A stretch of 64,000 bases of DNA from Planctomycetota bacterium (GTDB lineage Bacteria; Planctomycetota; UBA1135; UBA2386), in the NCBI GenBank assembly GCA_020638735.1, contig JACKHZ010000009.1, positions 744,001 through 808,000 on the forward strand. Reading direction: 5' to 3'. The notes under the pieces are model-generated. The model had not been told where the DNA came from. It did no database searches and was given only the letters and a program-made list of their open reading frames with translations. The position numbers and the translations under genes are program-made. Below are positions 44,770-54,815 of this stretch, piece after piece; position 1 is the stretch's first letter, and every line of letters starts with the position of its first letter.

Positions 44770-45159
44770 TCAACCACCCGGCGCCGCGAACACCAGCAGG
44801 TGCCCGTCGGGATCCAGCGAATAGGCGGCGTCGTCGCCCCAGTCGCGCGGCGCCAGCGCGCTGACCTCCCGGGCGCCGGCGGCGAGCGCGCGGGCGTGGC
44901 ACGCCGCCGGATCGCCGACGCGCAGGTAGAGCTCGCCGCGCGGCACGCCCGCGGCCGCCCCCGGATCGGGGATCGCGTCGCCGAGCAGGCGGCGGATGCC
45001 GGCGAGCGGCATCAGGCCGAGCACCGCGCCGCCCGGCAGCGCGAACTCGGTCATGCCCGGCACGTCGAGCTGCGGGGCACGCGCCAACGTCGCCGCGTAG
45101 AACTCGCGGCTGGCCGCCTGGTCGGCGACGAACAGGATCAGGTGCGCGGCCTCGGCCAA
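44770..45159 (-). CDS. VOC-family (glyoxalase/bleomycin-resistance-like) protein
   Basis: 129 residues, a single vicinal-oxygen-chelate domain: AEAAHLILFVADQAASREFY at the start, GELYLRVGDP in the middle and AYSLDPDGHLLVFA at the end. The paired beta-alpha-beta-beta-beta units are easy to see. Members bind a metal and act as lyases, dioxygenases or resistance proteins, and many have no known substrate. The start is TTG 45159, only four bases after the stop of the multicopper oxidase gene, so translation is probably coupled. Co-expression with a copper oxidase is the main clue to its role. Confidence 0.85.
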   Translation of the reverse strand: MAEAAHLILFVADQAASREFYAATLARAPQLDVPGMTEFALPGGAVLGLMPLAGIRRLLGDAIPDPGAAAGVPRGELYLRVGDPAACHARALAAGAREVSALAPRDWGDDAAYSLDPDGHLLVFAAPGG

Positions 45160-45163
45160 GCGT

Positions 45164-46894
45164 TCAGCGCAGCGTCAACGCCTGGTGGGTCGACAGCACG
45201 AGCCCGCCCGGCATGGTCGTGGTCGCGATCGCCTGCAGCAACTCGCGCGCGCCGATCAGGCCCGGGTCCGTCGGCAGCGCGTAGGGCACGGCGCCATGCC
45301 CCGCCGCGTCGCAGAGGGCGACGCCCAGCAGGCCGGCGGTCGCCGCGTCGATGCGCAGCTCGCCGAACGACACCGTCACGGGAAGCGGCAACTCGGTGCC
45401 CGACACGAACACCGCGCAGACCGAATAGGGCTGCCACTGCAGGTCGATCGTGCCGACGCCGCCGGTCTGGAACGCCGCGGCGTCGCTCGCGATCGTCAGC
45501 ACCGGCGCCGCCCGGGTCGGGTCCATGTCGTCGTGGTCGACGCGACCGTCCTGATCGTGATCGCCGGTGAAGTTCACCAGCGTCATCATGCCGCGCATCA
45601 TGTGCATCATGTGGTGGCAGTGGAACAGCCACGAACCGGGGTTGTCGGCCGTGTACTGCACCGACCACGCGCTGCCCGGCTGCCCCGACGGCCGCACCAG
45701 CACCGTGTCCTTGCGCGGCGGGTGCGTCGCGCCGCCGGCGGTGCCCATCAGCCGCACGAACTGCCCGTGCAGGTGCATCGGATGCGAGTGCATCATGCCG
45801 GCGGTGCCGGTGGAGTAGTCGAACTGCACGACGTCGCCGAGCGACACCTCGATCGGCGTCACGTTGGGCCAGAACTCGCCGTTGATCGACCAGTTGCCGC
45901 CGCCGGGGGCTGGCTGCATGCCGAGCACGATCGGCTGCACGAGGTCCGGCGTCGCGGTGATCGGCGTGCTCGCCGGCCAGTAGCTCGCCAGCTGGGCGTA
46001 GTCGAGCATCGCACCCGACGACAGGTTGCCCGGCACCGCGGTCGGCGACGGATCGGCGCCCGCCTGGCCGGCGTAGCGCACGATGCCCCGCACCACGGTC
46101 GCGGTGCGGTTCTCGATCGTCGACACGGCGAGGCTCCAGACGCCGGGGTTGTTGCAGTCGACGATCACGTCGTAGCGCTCGCCGATGCCGATCGGGATCG
46201 CCTGCGTGACCACCGGCTGCAGGCGGCCGCCGTCGGTGTGCGTGACGGTCATCGGATGCCCGTCGAGCGCGACCACGTAGTTGGTCATCGCCGCGACGTT
46301 GACGAAGCGCAGCCGCATGCGCTCGCCGGGCTGCACGGTGATCGTCGCCTGACCGTCGCTGGTCTTGCCGTTGAGCAGGTGACCGGTGTAGGAGCCGCCG
46401 GTGTTGGCCGCGTTCCAGTCGTCGAGCACGATCACGTGGTCGGTGTCGAACGCCGGGTCGTCGGCCGGATTGGCCGGGTCGACGATCAGCACGCCGGCGA
46501 GGCCGGAGTCGAGCTGCGTGTGATGGTCGCTGTGCGGGTGGAACCAGTAGGTGCCCGGCACCAGGTCCGGCAACTCGTAGAGGAACTCCTGCCCCGGCGC
46601 GGTCTCCGGCCGCGAGATCACCTGCATGCCGTCCATGCCCTGCGGCAGCGGCTGACCGTGGAAGTGCAGGATCGTCGATTCGGCGAGGTCGTTGTGCAGC
46701 CGCACGCGCAGCGTCTGCCCCTCGGTCGCGTGCAGCACCGGCGCCGGCAGCGTGCCGTTGTAGAGCCGCGCCGGCTCGCTGGCGTAGCCGGGCCCCAGGT
46801 CGACGGTGCCGGCGGCGGCGGTCAGTTCGTAGTCGACGATGGCCTGGGCCGCGAGCGGTGCGGCGGCCAGGAACGACAGCAGGTGGATGCGCAT
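45164..46894 (-). CDS. Secreted multicopper oxidase with C-terminal surface module
   Basis: 576 residues with a signal peptide (about 1-17). Three cupredoxin domains carry all four copper motifs: HFHG (His 77, His 79), HPHSDHH (His 119, His 121), HPMHLHG (about 370-376) and HCHHMMHMMRGMM (about 425-437), giving the type 1 Cys and the trinuclear site. Methionine-rich loops (GMMHSHPMHLHG) suggest copper or silver handling, as in CueO/CopA-type enzymes, though laccase activity is possible. After an acidic HDQDGRVDHDD loop (calcium-binding-like) the last 120 residues match the C-terminal surface module of the window's subtilase. It is followed four bases later by a VOC gene and lies 140 bases downstream of the ABC operon. 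Confidence 0.9.
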   Translation of the reverse strand: MRIHLLSFLAAAPLAAQAIVDYELTAAAGTVDLGPGYASEPARLYNGTLPAPVLHATEGQTLRVRLHNDLAESTILHFHGQPLPQGMDGMQVISRPETAPGQEFLYELPDLVPGTYWFHPHSDHHTQLDSGLAGVLIVDPANPADDPAFDTDHVIVLDDWNAANTGGSYTGHLLNGKTSDGQATITVQPGERMRLRFVNVAAMTNYVVALDGHPMTVTHTDGGRLQPVVTQAIPIGIGERYDVIVDCNNPGVWSLAVSTIENRTATVVRGIVRYAGQAGADPSPTAVPGNLSSGAMLDYAQLASYWPASTPITATPDLVQPIVLGMQPAPGGGNWSINGEFWPNVTPIEVSLGDVVQFDYSTGTAGMMHSHPMHLHGQFVRLMGTAGGATHPPRKDTVLVRPSGQPGSAWSVQYTADNPGSWLFHCHHMMHMMRGMMTLVNFTGDHDQDGRVDHDDMDPTRAAPVLTIASDAAAFQTGGVGTIDLQWQPYSVCAVFVSGTELPLPVTVSFGELRIDAATAGLLGVALCDAAGHGAVPYALPTDPGLIGARELLQAIATTTMPGGLVLSTHQALTLR

Positions 46895-47034
46895 TCGGTT
46901 GGATCAGCAGGCCGGACGACGGTCGCGGCGTGAGGGGCGGGCGGGCAGCAGACCCGATCGCGCGTGGGGCGACAAGTGGACGCAGTTCGCAGTCGCGGCG
47001 CGCGCGTTCGCATCGGCGTATGCCGGCCCCGCCG

Positions 47035-48291
47035 CTACTCGTAGCGCAGCGCCTCGACCGGGTCGAGCGACGCCGCCTTCCACGCCGGCCACAGGCCGAA
47101 GAACAGCCCGACGCCGCCCGAGCCGGCGAACGCGAACACGCGCGCCCACAGCGGCGTCTCGGTGTGCAGCCTCGGCATCGCCATCGCCACCAGCTGCAGC
47201 AGCCCCTCGGCGACCAGGAGGCCGATGACGCCGCCGATCGTGCACAGCACCATCGCCTCGATCAGGAACTGGCCGAGGATGTCGCGGCGCCGCGCCCCGA
47301 CCGCCTTGCGCAGGCCGATCTCGCGGGTCCGCTCGCGCACCGACACCAGCATGATGTTCATCACGCCGACGCCGCCGACCATGAAGCCGACCGTCGACAG
47401 CAGGAACATCACCGCCAGCGCCGCGAACACGATGTCGTCGAACGACGCGATCAGCGAGTCGGCGGTGCCGACGTCGAAGTTGTCGTCCTCGTTCCAGCGC
47501 ACGCGGCGCCGGTAGCGCAACACCTGCACGATCTCGTCGAGCGCCGCGTCGCGCTGCTCCGGCCAGCAGCGCGCGGCGATGAAGAGGTCCTCCTCCCCGG
47601 GGTAGTAGCGCTGCAGCGTCTTGAACGGCGCCAGGAACACCGAGTCCTCGCGGTTGTCGTCGCCGAACGGGCCGTCCTTGCGCTTCTCCAGCGTGCCGAC
47701 CACGGTGTATTCGTGCCCGGCGATCAACACCTGCTTGCCGATCGGCGAGCCCGACGGGAACAGCGCCTCGGCCGACTTGAAGCCGAGCACCACCACCGGC
47801 GACGCGTGCTCGTTCTCCTGATCGCTGAAGAAGCGCCCCTCGACGACGACGCGGTTGGCGACCTCGACCTCGTTGGGGAACACGCCGTGCAGGATCGGCG
47901 AGTCGATCTCCTCCTTGCCGTGGCTGGCGCGCTTCAGGAACGTCGGCACGTCGAGCACCGGGCTGACCATCTCGACCGACGGACACAGGTCGCGGATCGC
48001 CCAGGCGTCCTCCAGCGTCAGCTCGCGGCGCAGCCGCTGCTCGCGGGTCCGGCGACCGATCTGCATCATCGGGAAGCGCGTGATGTAGACGTTGTTGGTG
48101 CCGAACTGCTCGACCTGGTCGACCACCGACTGACGGAAGCCGTTGAGCACCGACGCGACGGCGACCACCATCAGCACGCCGATGAAGATGCCGAGCACGG
48201 TCAGGAACGACCGCATGCGGTTGGCGAGCAGCGTCTCGAACGCGAGGCGCGTGCCCTCCCAGGTGGCGAACAGGCTGCGGCGCAGGTTCAT
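47035..48291 (-). CDS. MacB/FtsX-type ABC transporter permease, second copy
   Basis: 418 residues from ATG 48291. The MacB layout is plain: an N-terminal transmembrane helix (RSFLTVLGIFIGVLMVVAVASV), a large periplasmic MacB-PCD domain (about 60-285), then three C-terminal helices (about 293-410) with the conserved MNIMLVSVRERTREIGLRKAVGARR segment. It shares this layout with the upstream permease (48312-49529); their periplasmic domains have diverged. The gap to that gene is 20 bases, so they are co-transcribed. The two permeases likely form a heterodimer driven by the shared ATPase. This family exports peptides, siderophores or drugs, or transduces mechanical force. Confidence 0.9.
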   Translation of the reverse strand: MNLRRSLFATWEGTRLAFETLLANRMRSFLTVLGIFIGVLMVVAVASVLNGFRQSVVDQVEQFGTNNVYITRFPMMQIGRRTREQRLRRELTLEDAWAIRDLCPSVEMVSPVLDVPTFLKRASHGKEEIDSPILHGVFPNEVEVANRVVVEGRFFSDQENEHASPVVVLGFKSAEALFPSGSPIGKQVLIAGHEYTVVGTLEKRKDGPFGDDNREDSVFLAPFKTLQRYYPGEEDLFIAARCWPEQRDAALDEIVQVLRYRRRVRWNEDDNFDVGTADSLIASFDDIVFAALAVMFLLSTVGFMVGGVGVMNIMLVSVRERTREIGLRKAVGARRRDILGQFLIEAMVLCTIGGVIGLLVAEGLLQLVAMAMPRLHTETPLWARVFAFAGSGGVGLFFGLWPAWKAASLDPVEALRYE

Positions 48292-48311
48292 CGACGATCG
48301 TCCATTCGCGG

Positions 48312-50275
<1,964 letters not shown>

Positions 50276-50289
50276 CGGCTGCGCCTCGC

Positions 50290-51738
50290 CTAGCGCCGCG
50301 GCGCCTGCCAGGCGCGCTGCCGCTTGGGGTCGATCTCGACGCGGTCCCACTCGGCCAGCGTGCGCAGCTTGTCGTGCGGGCCGCTGATCACCTGTTCGCC
50401 GTCGGCGAGCCCTTCGAGCAGCTCGAAGTCCGCGCCGCCCGCGATGCCGGTCTTGACCGGGCGGAACCGCGCGAAGCCGTCGGCGATGACGAACACGCCC
50501 TCGAGCTCCTTCTTGTCGCGGCGCGAGCTGCCGTCGTCGGCGGCCATGACCTCGCCCGCGGCCGGCTTCGGCGGCGGCTGGTAGGCGCCTTCGGCGTCGA
50601 GCTCGACCTCGCGCGCGACCACCACGCCGAGCGGCACGACGAGGCAGCTCTCGCGGGTGTCGGTGACGATGTCGGCGGTGGCGATGAAGCCCGGCCGCAG
50701 CGTCTCCGGCGGGTTCTCCAGCCGCACCACCACCTTGAACTCGTTGCCTTCCTGGTTGTCGGTGCTCTGGATCGGGCTCTGGCCGATCTCGGTGACGACG
50801 CCCTTCATCTCGAGGTCGCGGATCGCGTCGACCTCGACCACGGCGACCTGGCCGAGGCGCACCGAGACGATGTCCGCCTCCGACACCTCGATCTCGGCCT
50901 CGATCACCGACATGTCGGCGATCGTCATCAGCGTCGCGATCGGGTTGGACTGGATGCCGGGCACGGCGCGCTCGCCCTTCTCGACGTTGCAGGCGGTGAT
51001 CAGGCCGCCGAGCGGCGACTTGATGACGGTCTTGGCCAGCATGTCCTCGGCGCGGGCGAGTCCGGCGCGCGCCACCGCCACCTGGCTGTCGATGCGCTGC
51101 CGGGTCGTCTTGGCCGCCTCGATCTGCGTCTCCATCGACTTGCACTGCGCCTCGGCCTGCTCGAGCCGGGCCTGCTGCAGGTCGAAGCGCTGCTTGGCCA
51201 GCCGCGCCTCGGCGGCGGCGACCTCGAACTCCTCGCTGCCGATCAGCCCTTCCTGGAACAGCTCTTCCTTGCGCCGGTACGACGCCTCGGCGCGTTCGCG
51301 CGAGATGTCGGCCTGCTCGCGCTCGACCTTGACGCTGGCCAGCGCAACCTTCTGCGTCGCCAGGTTGGCCTCGGCGTAGGTGACGCCGACGTCGGCGTTG
51401 GCGACGTCGGCGAGCGCCGCGGCGACCTGCGCCCTGGCGGAGGCCACCTCGGCCTGCAGCTGGGTGTCGTCGAGCCGCAGCAACACGTCGCCGGCCGCGA
51501 CGTGCGCGCCCTCCTCGACCAGCAGCTCGACGATCACGCCGGCCACCTCGGCCTGGATGTCGACGAACTCCTGGGCGCGGATCTTGCCCGTCGCCTTGAC
51601 CTTGGCCTCGAGCTTGGGGATGCGCTCGACCTTGGTCACGGTGACCATCGTCGGCGCCTTGGGCTTCATCGCCGCCCAGGTGATACCGCCGACGACGGCG
51701 ACACCGAGGGCGAGCAGGACGATGGTCGAGAACTTCAT
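50290..51738 (-). CDS. Membrane-fusion (HlyD/MacA-type) periplasmic adaptor
   Basis: 482 residues from ATG 51738. An N-terminal anchor (about 4-24, TIVLLALGVAVVGGITWAAM) is followed by a biotinyl-lipoyl-like hairpin (about 50-80), a long coiled coil (about 85-225, rich in Ala, Glu, Gln and Arg), the second lipoyl half and a beta-barrel domain, as in MacA. An insert near the C-terminus (EVMAADDGSSRRDKKELEG) is charged and probably disordered. It should link the inner-membrane permeases to an outer-membrane channel; no TolC-like gene is in the window. Start and stop spacing place it in the operon. Confidence 0.9.
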   Translation of the reverse strand: MKFSTIVLLALGVAVVGGITWAAMKPKAPTMVTVTKVERIPKLEAKVKATGKIRAQEFVDIQAEVAGVIVELLVEEGAHVAAGDVLLRLDDTQLQAEVASARAQVAAALADVANADVGVTYAEANLATQKVALASVKVEREQADISRERAEASYRRKEELFQEGLIGSEEFEVAAAEARLAKQRFDLQQARLEQAEAQCKSMETQIEAAKTTRQRIDSQVAVARAGLARAEDMLAKTVIKSPLGGLITACNVEKGERAVPGIQSNPIATLMTIADMSVIEAEIEVSEADIVSVRLGQVAVVEVDAIRDLEMKGVVTEIGQSPIQSTDNQEGNEFKVVVRLENPPETLRPGFIATADIVTDTRESCLVVPLGVVVAREVELDAEGAYQPPPKPAAGEVMAADDGSSRRDKKELEGVFVIADGFARFRPVKTGIAGGADFELLEGLADGEQVISGPHDKLRTLAEWDRVEIDPKRQRAWQAPRR

Positions 51739-51966
51739 GCGGGGGGCAGACGTGCGGGCTGGCGGCGGGCGCCGCGTGCAGACGAGAGGGAGAAGGTGCA
51801 GGGCGGCGGGCCGGGCTGCAAGGGAAACGAGAGCGGCGCCATGTGGCCGGGCGGCCGGAGATCCTGCCGCGGCGACCGCGAAGGTCAGCGGGCGGAGCGC
51901 ACGCTGGCTCGCGCCGCATGGCCGTCCGTGCGGCGGCACGCCTCGCCAACCCCGCGTCGGCGGCGG

Positions 51967-52929
51967 TCACTTCGCCGGCAGCGCGAGCTCCACCGCCACG
52001 CCGGCGAGCCAACCGTCCGTCGCCTCGAGCAGCGCCGCGCCGGCGAACAACCCGGTGTCGGAGACGGCGACCAGGTCGACCGCCTCGAGCGCGGCGACGC
52101 CGCGACGCTCGCCCTGCCGCACCTCCAGCTGCCTGGCCTGCCGCAGCTGGGCGACGTGCTCCGCCGACGTCGTGAACACGACCCGCAGCCGCGACACGTC
52201 GACCAGCTCGACCAGCACCTGCTCGCGAACCCCGACCAGTTGACCCGGCACCGCGTGCACGCGGTGCACGTGGCCGGCGAACGGCGCCCGCACCTGCAGG
52301 GCGTCGAGCGCCAGCTCGGCGGCCTGCAGGTCGGCGCGGTGCAGCTCGACGCCGGCGCGCGCGGCCTGCAGGCCGGCCTCGGCGCGGCCGACCTCGAGCC
52401 GCGCGATCGCCACCTGCTCCTGGGCGTTCTTGACCTGCTGCCCGAGCACCTGCCAGGTCTCGCGATACCGCAGCACCTCGACGTGCGCCTGCTGCACGTC
52501 GGCGCGCGACGCGCGACCGGCCTGCACGAGCACCTCGAGCTGCTGCTCGTGCGCTTCGGCGGCGTCCATCATCTCCTTGGCGCGCGGCAGCCCGTCGCCG
52601 GCGGACTTGCCGTCGCGCTCCGCCACCGCCAGCTGCCGGGTCGCGACCTCGAGCCCGAGGCGCGCCTGCTCGGCTTCCGCCTCGGCCGCGGCGAGGACCG
52701 CGCGCGCCGCCCGCACCTGCACCTCAGCGCCCGGGTCCTCGAGGCGCACCAGCAGCTGTCCGGCCGCGACGAGGTCGCCGCGGGCGACCGCCAGCCCGGC
52801 GACGCGGCCGGCCGCGGCGGCCTGCACCGCCAGCTCGCGGAACGGCACCAGCTCGCCGATCGCCACGGACTGGGCAGACGCGGCGGCGAGCAGCGACGAC
52901 AGGAGCGACGAGAGGGCCAGGTGCTTCAT
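51967..52929 (-). CDS. Short HlyD-like periplasmic adaptor
   Basis: 320 residues from ATG 52929. A cleavable-looking signal (KHLALSSLLSSLLAAASAQ) replaces a membrane anchor. Two lipoyl-like halves (GRVAGLAVARGDLVAAGQLLVRLEDPGAE; VRAPFAGHVHRVHAVPGQLV) flank a long coiled coil (about 70-215). It is shorter than the 50290 protein and lacks the last membrane-proximal domain. It could be a second adaptor of the same exporter or a soluble helper. It is upstream of that adaptor by 228 bases on the same strand, so it may begin the operon. The 18-base element at 52976-52993 lies 47 bases before its start. Confidence 0.8.
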   Translation of the reverse strand: MKHLALSSLLSSLLAAASAQSVAIGELVPFRELAVQAAAAGRVAGLAVARGDLVAAGQLLVRLEDPGAEVQVRAARAVLAAAEAEAEQARLGLEVATRQLAVAERDGKSAGDGLPRAKEMMDAAEAHEQQLEVLVQAGRASRADVQQAHVEVLRYRETWQVLGQQVKNAQEQVAIARLEVGRAEAGLQAARAGVELHRADLQAAELALDALQVRAPFAGHVHRVHAVPGQLVGVREQVLVELVDVSRLRVVFTTSAEHVAQLRQARQLEVRQGERRGVAALEAVDLVAVSDTGLFAGAALLEATDGWLAGVAVELALPAK

Positions 52930-52975
52930 GCGGGCGATGGGCGCGGGGGTTCCGGACGCGCTTGCCCACCGGGTG

Positions 52976-52993
52976 TATCCGCAGCCGCGCCGG
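52976..52993. repeat. 18-base block shared with 13419-13436
   Basis: Exact copy of the element upstream of the CAP-protein gene. Here it lies in the 160-base divergent gap between the short adaptor gene and the small anchored-protein gene at 53090. Confidence 0.35.
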
Positions 52994-53089
52994 ACGAACA
53001 GCGCCGCCCCCCCGCGGTGCCAGCGGCGATTCGCCCCGCCGCCGCCGAAATCGGCAAGCACGCCCCCGCGGGCGGCCGATGCCGATGGC

Positions 53090-53470
53090 ATGGAAAAGCG
53101 CGACGCGGTGTTCTTGCTGGCCCTGCTCGGCGCCGGCGGCTACGCGACCTGGGCCCACTGGGACACGATCTCCGCGCGCCTCGGCCTCGACGAGTTCGAG
53201 CCCGGCGGCATCAAGGCCGTGAGCCTGGCCAAGAACGGCTTCGACTTCGAGGCCGGGACCGCCAACTGGCAGTACCTGCAGACGCGCGCCGACCAGGACG
53301 AGATCGAGCTGCCGCACGACGCGTGGACGGCGCAGTCGGCCGGCGACAACCGCTTCGTCGTCACCGCGCGCTGGCGCGAACACGACCTCGAGCAGCGGCG
53401 CGAGTTCGACGTCGACATCGTCACCTGCGCGGTCGCCTACCGCGGCGAGGACCCGGCGCCGCCGCGCTGA
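53090..53470 (+). CDS. Small anchored protein of unknown function
   Basis: 126 residues from ATG 53090. One N-terminal hydrophobic segment (about 6-24, AVFLLALLGAGGYATWAHW) is followed by a soluble domain with two strand pairs (IKAVSLAKNGFDFEAGTANW; FVVTARWREHDLEQRREFDVD). An overlapping ATG at 53085 is out of frame with this protein. I do not recognise it. The gene is divergent from the ABC operon and convergent with the patatin gene, 22 bases apart. Codon use is like that of its neighbours, which supports it being real. Confidence 0.55.
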   Translation: MEKRDAVFLLALLGAGGYATWAHWDTISARLGLDEFEPGGIKAVSLAKNGFDFEAGTANWQYLQTRADQDEIELPHDAWTAQSAGDNRFVVTARWREHDLEQRREFDVDIVTCAVAYRGEDPAPPR

Positions 53471-53491
53471 GCCGCGCGCTCCGGCGCGAAC

Positions 53492-54679
53492 CTACAGGTT
53501 GCGCAGCCGGATCGCGTCGGTCGGGCAGTTGCGCTCGCAGGCCATGTCGCGCGTGCACTCGTAGTTGTGCAGCTTGCGCACCACGCTGCCGAGCGGCACC
53601 GCGGCGTAGCCGTGCGTCGCGCAGGTCGCGGCGCAGATGCCGCAGTGGATGCAGGCGTTCATGTCGACGTCGAGCACGACGTGGTCGCGCGGCCGCTGCA
53701 CCATGCGGTCCTCCTCGGCCACCGCCTGCGGATCGCACAGGTAGCGGGTCAGCGGGTGCGTGGTCAGCACCTCGATCGCCTCGCGCTCGCCGAGCCGCAC
53801 GACCTCGTTGACGTCGGGCATGTCGAGCAGGCCGAGGTGCGAGACCTTCGGCTTGATGACCACCGTGCGGTCGTCGACGTAGCGGTGCAGGTTGTGTTCG
53901 TTGAGCGCGAGGCCCATGACCTCGTAGGTCTGGAAGACGATGTGCGGCAGGCTGGCGCGATACGGCGTCGGCTGCTGCAGGTTGCGGTGCGACAGGTCGA
54001 CGGCGATCACCAGCTCGGCCTGCCGCGCGCGCGCGATGCGCAGCGCCAGCGTCTCGGTCATGCCGCCGTCGATGTAGTGGTCGCCCTCGATCTCCGCCGG
54101 CTCGAAGATCGTCGGCAGGCAGGCGCTGGCGTAGACCGCGTCGGCGACCGGCACGGTGTCGGCGCCGGGCATGCCGAAGAACCGCGACGCGCCGGTGGTC
54201 AGCGACAGCGCGTTGCAGAAGAACGGCCGCGGCAGCTCGGCGAAGGCGCGCTCCGGCAGCCACTTCTGCAGCAGACCGCGGAACGTGCGGCCCTTGTAGA
54301 CCGAGGCGTGGCGATAGCCCTTGACCAGGAACTTCAGCAGGTTGAGGCGGAAGTAGTCCTTCAGCGAGATCTCGCCGGCGGCCTCCTCCATCTCGTGGCT
54401 GTCGCGGCCCGACGCGTACAGCCCGCCCATCACCGCTCCCATGCTGGTGCCGACGACCTCGTCGACGATCAGCCCGAGCCGCTCGATGGCGCGCACGATG
54501 CCGATGTGACAGAAGCCGCGCATGCCGCCGCCGCCGAACACCAGCACGGTGCGCGGCCGCGTCGACCGCAGCGGCTCACGCAGCACCGCCGCGCGCTCCT
54601 GTGCGACGACGTGCCCGTTGGTCCCGTTCTGGGACGCGCGGTGGCGTGCGTCGTCGTGATCCCGGTCAGGTGCGTCCAC
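53492..54679 (-). CDS. Patatin-like phospholipase fused to a [4Fe-4S] ferredoxin-type domain
   Basis: 395 residues from GTG 54679 (the next in-frame Met is inside the glycine loop, so this start is best but lacks a clear ribosome site). The patatin domain (about 43-330) has the oxyanion loop GGGGMRG (49-55), the nucleophile in GTSMG (Ser 79) and DGG (Asp 204), so the Ser-Asp dyad is complete. Residues 340-395 form a ferredoxin-like domain: Cys 343, 346, 349 and 353 in CIHCGICAATC, then Cys 375, 381 and 385 in ECTRDMACERNCP. Seven Cys are seen, so one cluster may lack a ligand. Patatins hydrolyse lipid esters; I know no standard patatin with an iron-sulfur tail. It is divergent from a beta-oxidation operon. 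Confidence 0.85.
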   Translation of the reverse strand: MDAPDRDHDDARHRASQNGTNGHVVAQERAAVLREPLRSTRPRTVLVFGGGGMRGFCHIGIVRAIERLGLIVDEVVGTSMGAVMGGLYASGRDSHEMEEAAGEISLKDYFRLNLLKFLVKGYRHASVYKGRTFRGLLQKWLPERAFAELPRPFFCNALSLTTGASRFFGMPGADTVPVADAVYASACLPTIFEPAEIEGDHYIDGGMTETLALRIARARQAELVIAVDLSHRNLQQPTPYRASLPHIVFQTYEVMGLALNEHNLHRYVDDRTVVIKPKVSHLGLLDMPDVNEVVRLGEREAIEVLTTHPLTRYLCDPQAVAEEDRMVQRPRDHVVLDVDMNACIHCGICAATCATHGYAAVPLGSVVRKLHNYECTRDMACERNCPTDAIRLRNL

Positions 54680-54800
54680 TGGTCATGCGACGGGCGCGGT
54701 GTACGGAGCTCGCGCGCCCTGCTCCCCTCACTAGATCGGATCTGCGCCGAGGTTGCCTGAAGGACGCAACCGACGCCGGTCGAAGACTAGAGAACACCCG

Positions 54801-54805
54801 GGAGG
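54801..54805 (+). promoter_or_regulatory. Ribosome binding site GGAGG
   Basis: GGAGG ten bases before ATG 54816 supports that start for the acyl-CoA ligase. The ATG at 54807 is only one base downstream of this site and is rejected. Confidence 0.55.
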
Positions 54806-54815
54806 CATGGTCCGA

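Noticed and set aside
44684..44777. N-terminal extension of the 44130 membrane protein to 44777
   Set aside because: It would overlap the VOC gene end and places a charged stretch before the transmembrane start at 44684.
51739..51966. A small gene or regulatory RNA in the 228-base gap between adaptors
   Set aside because: No frame with a start and ribosome site and no strong structure beyond random GC-rich pairing.
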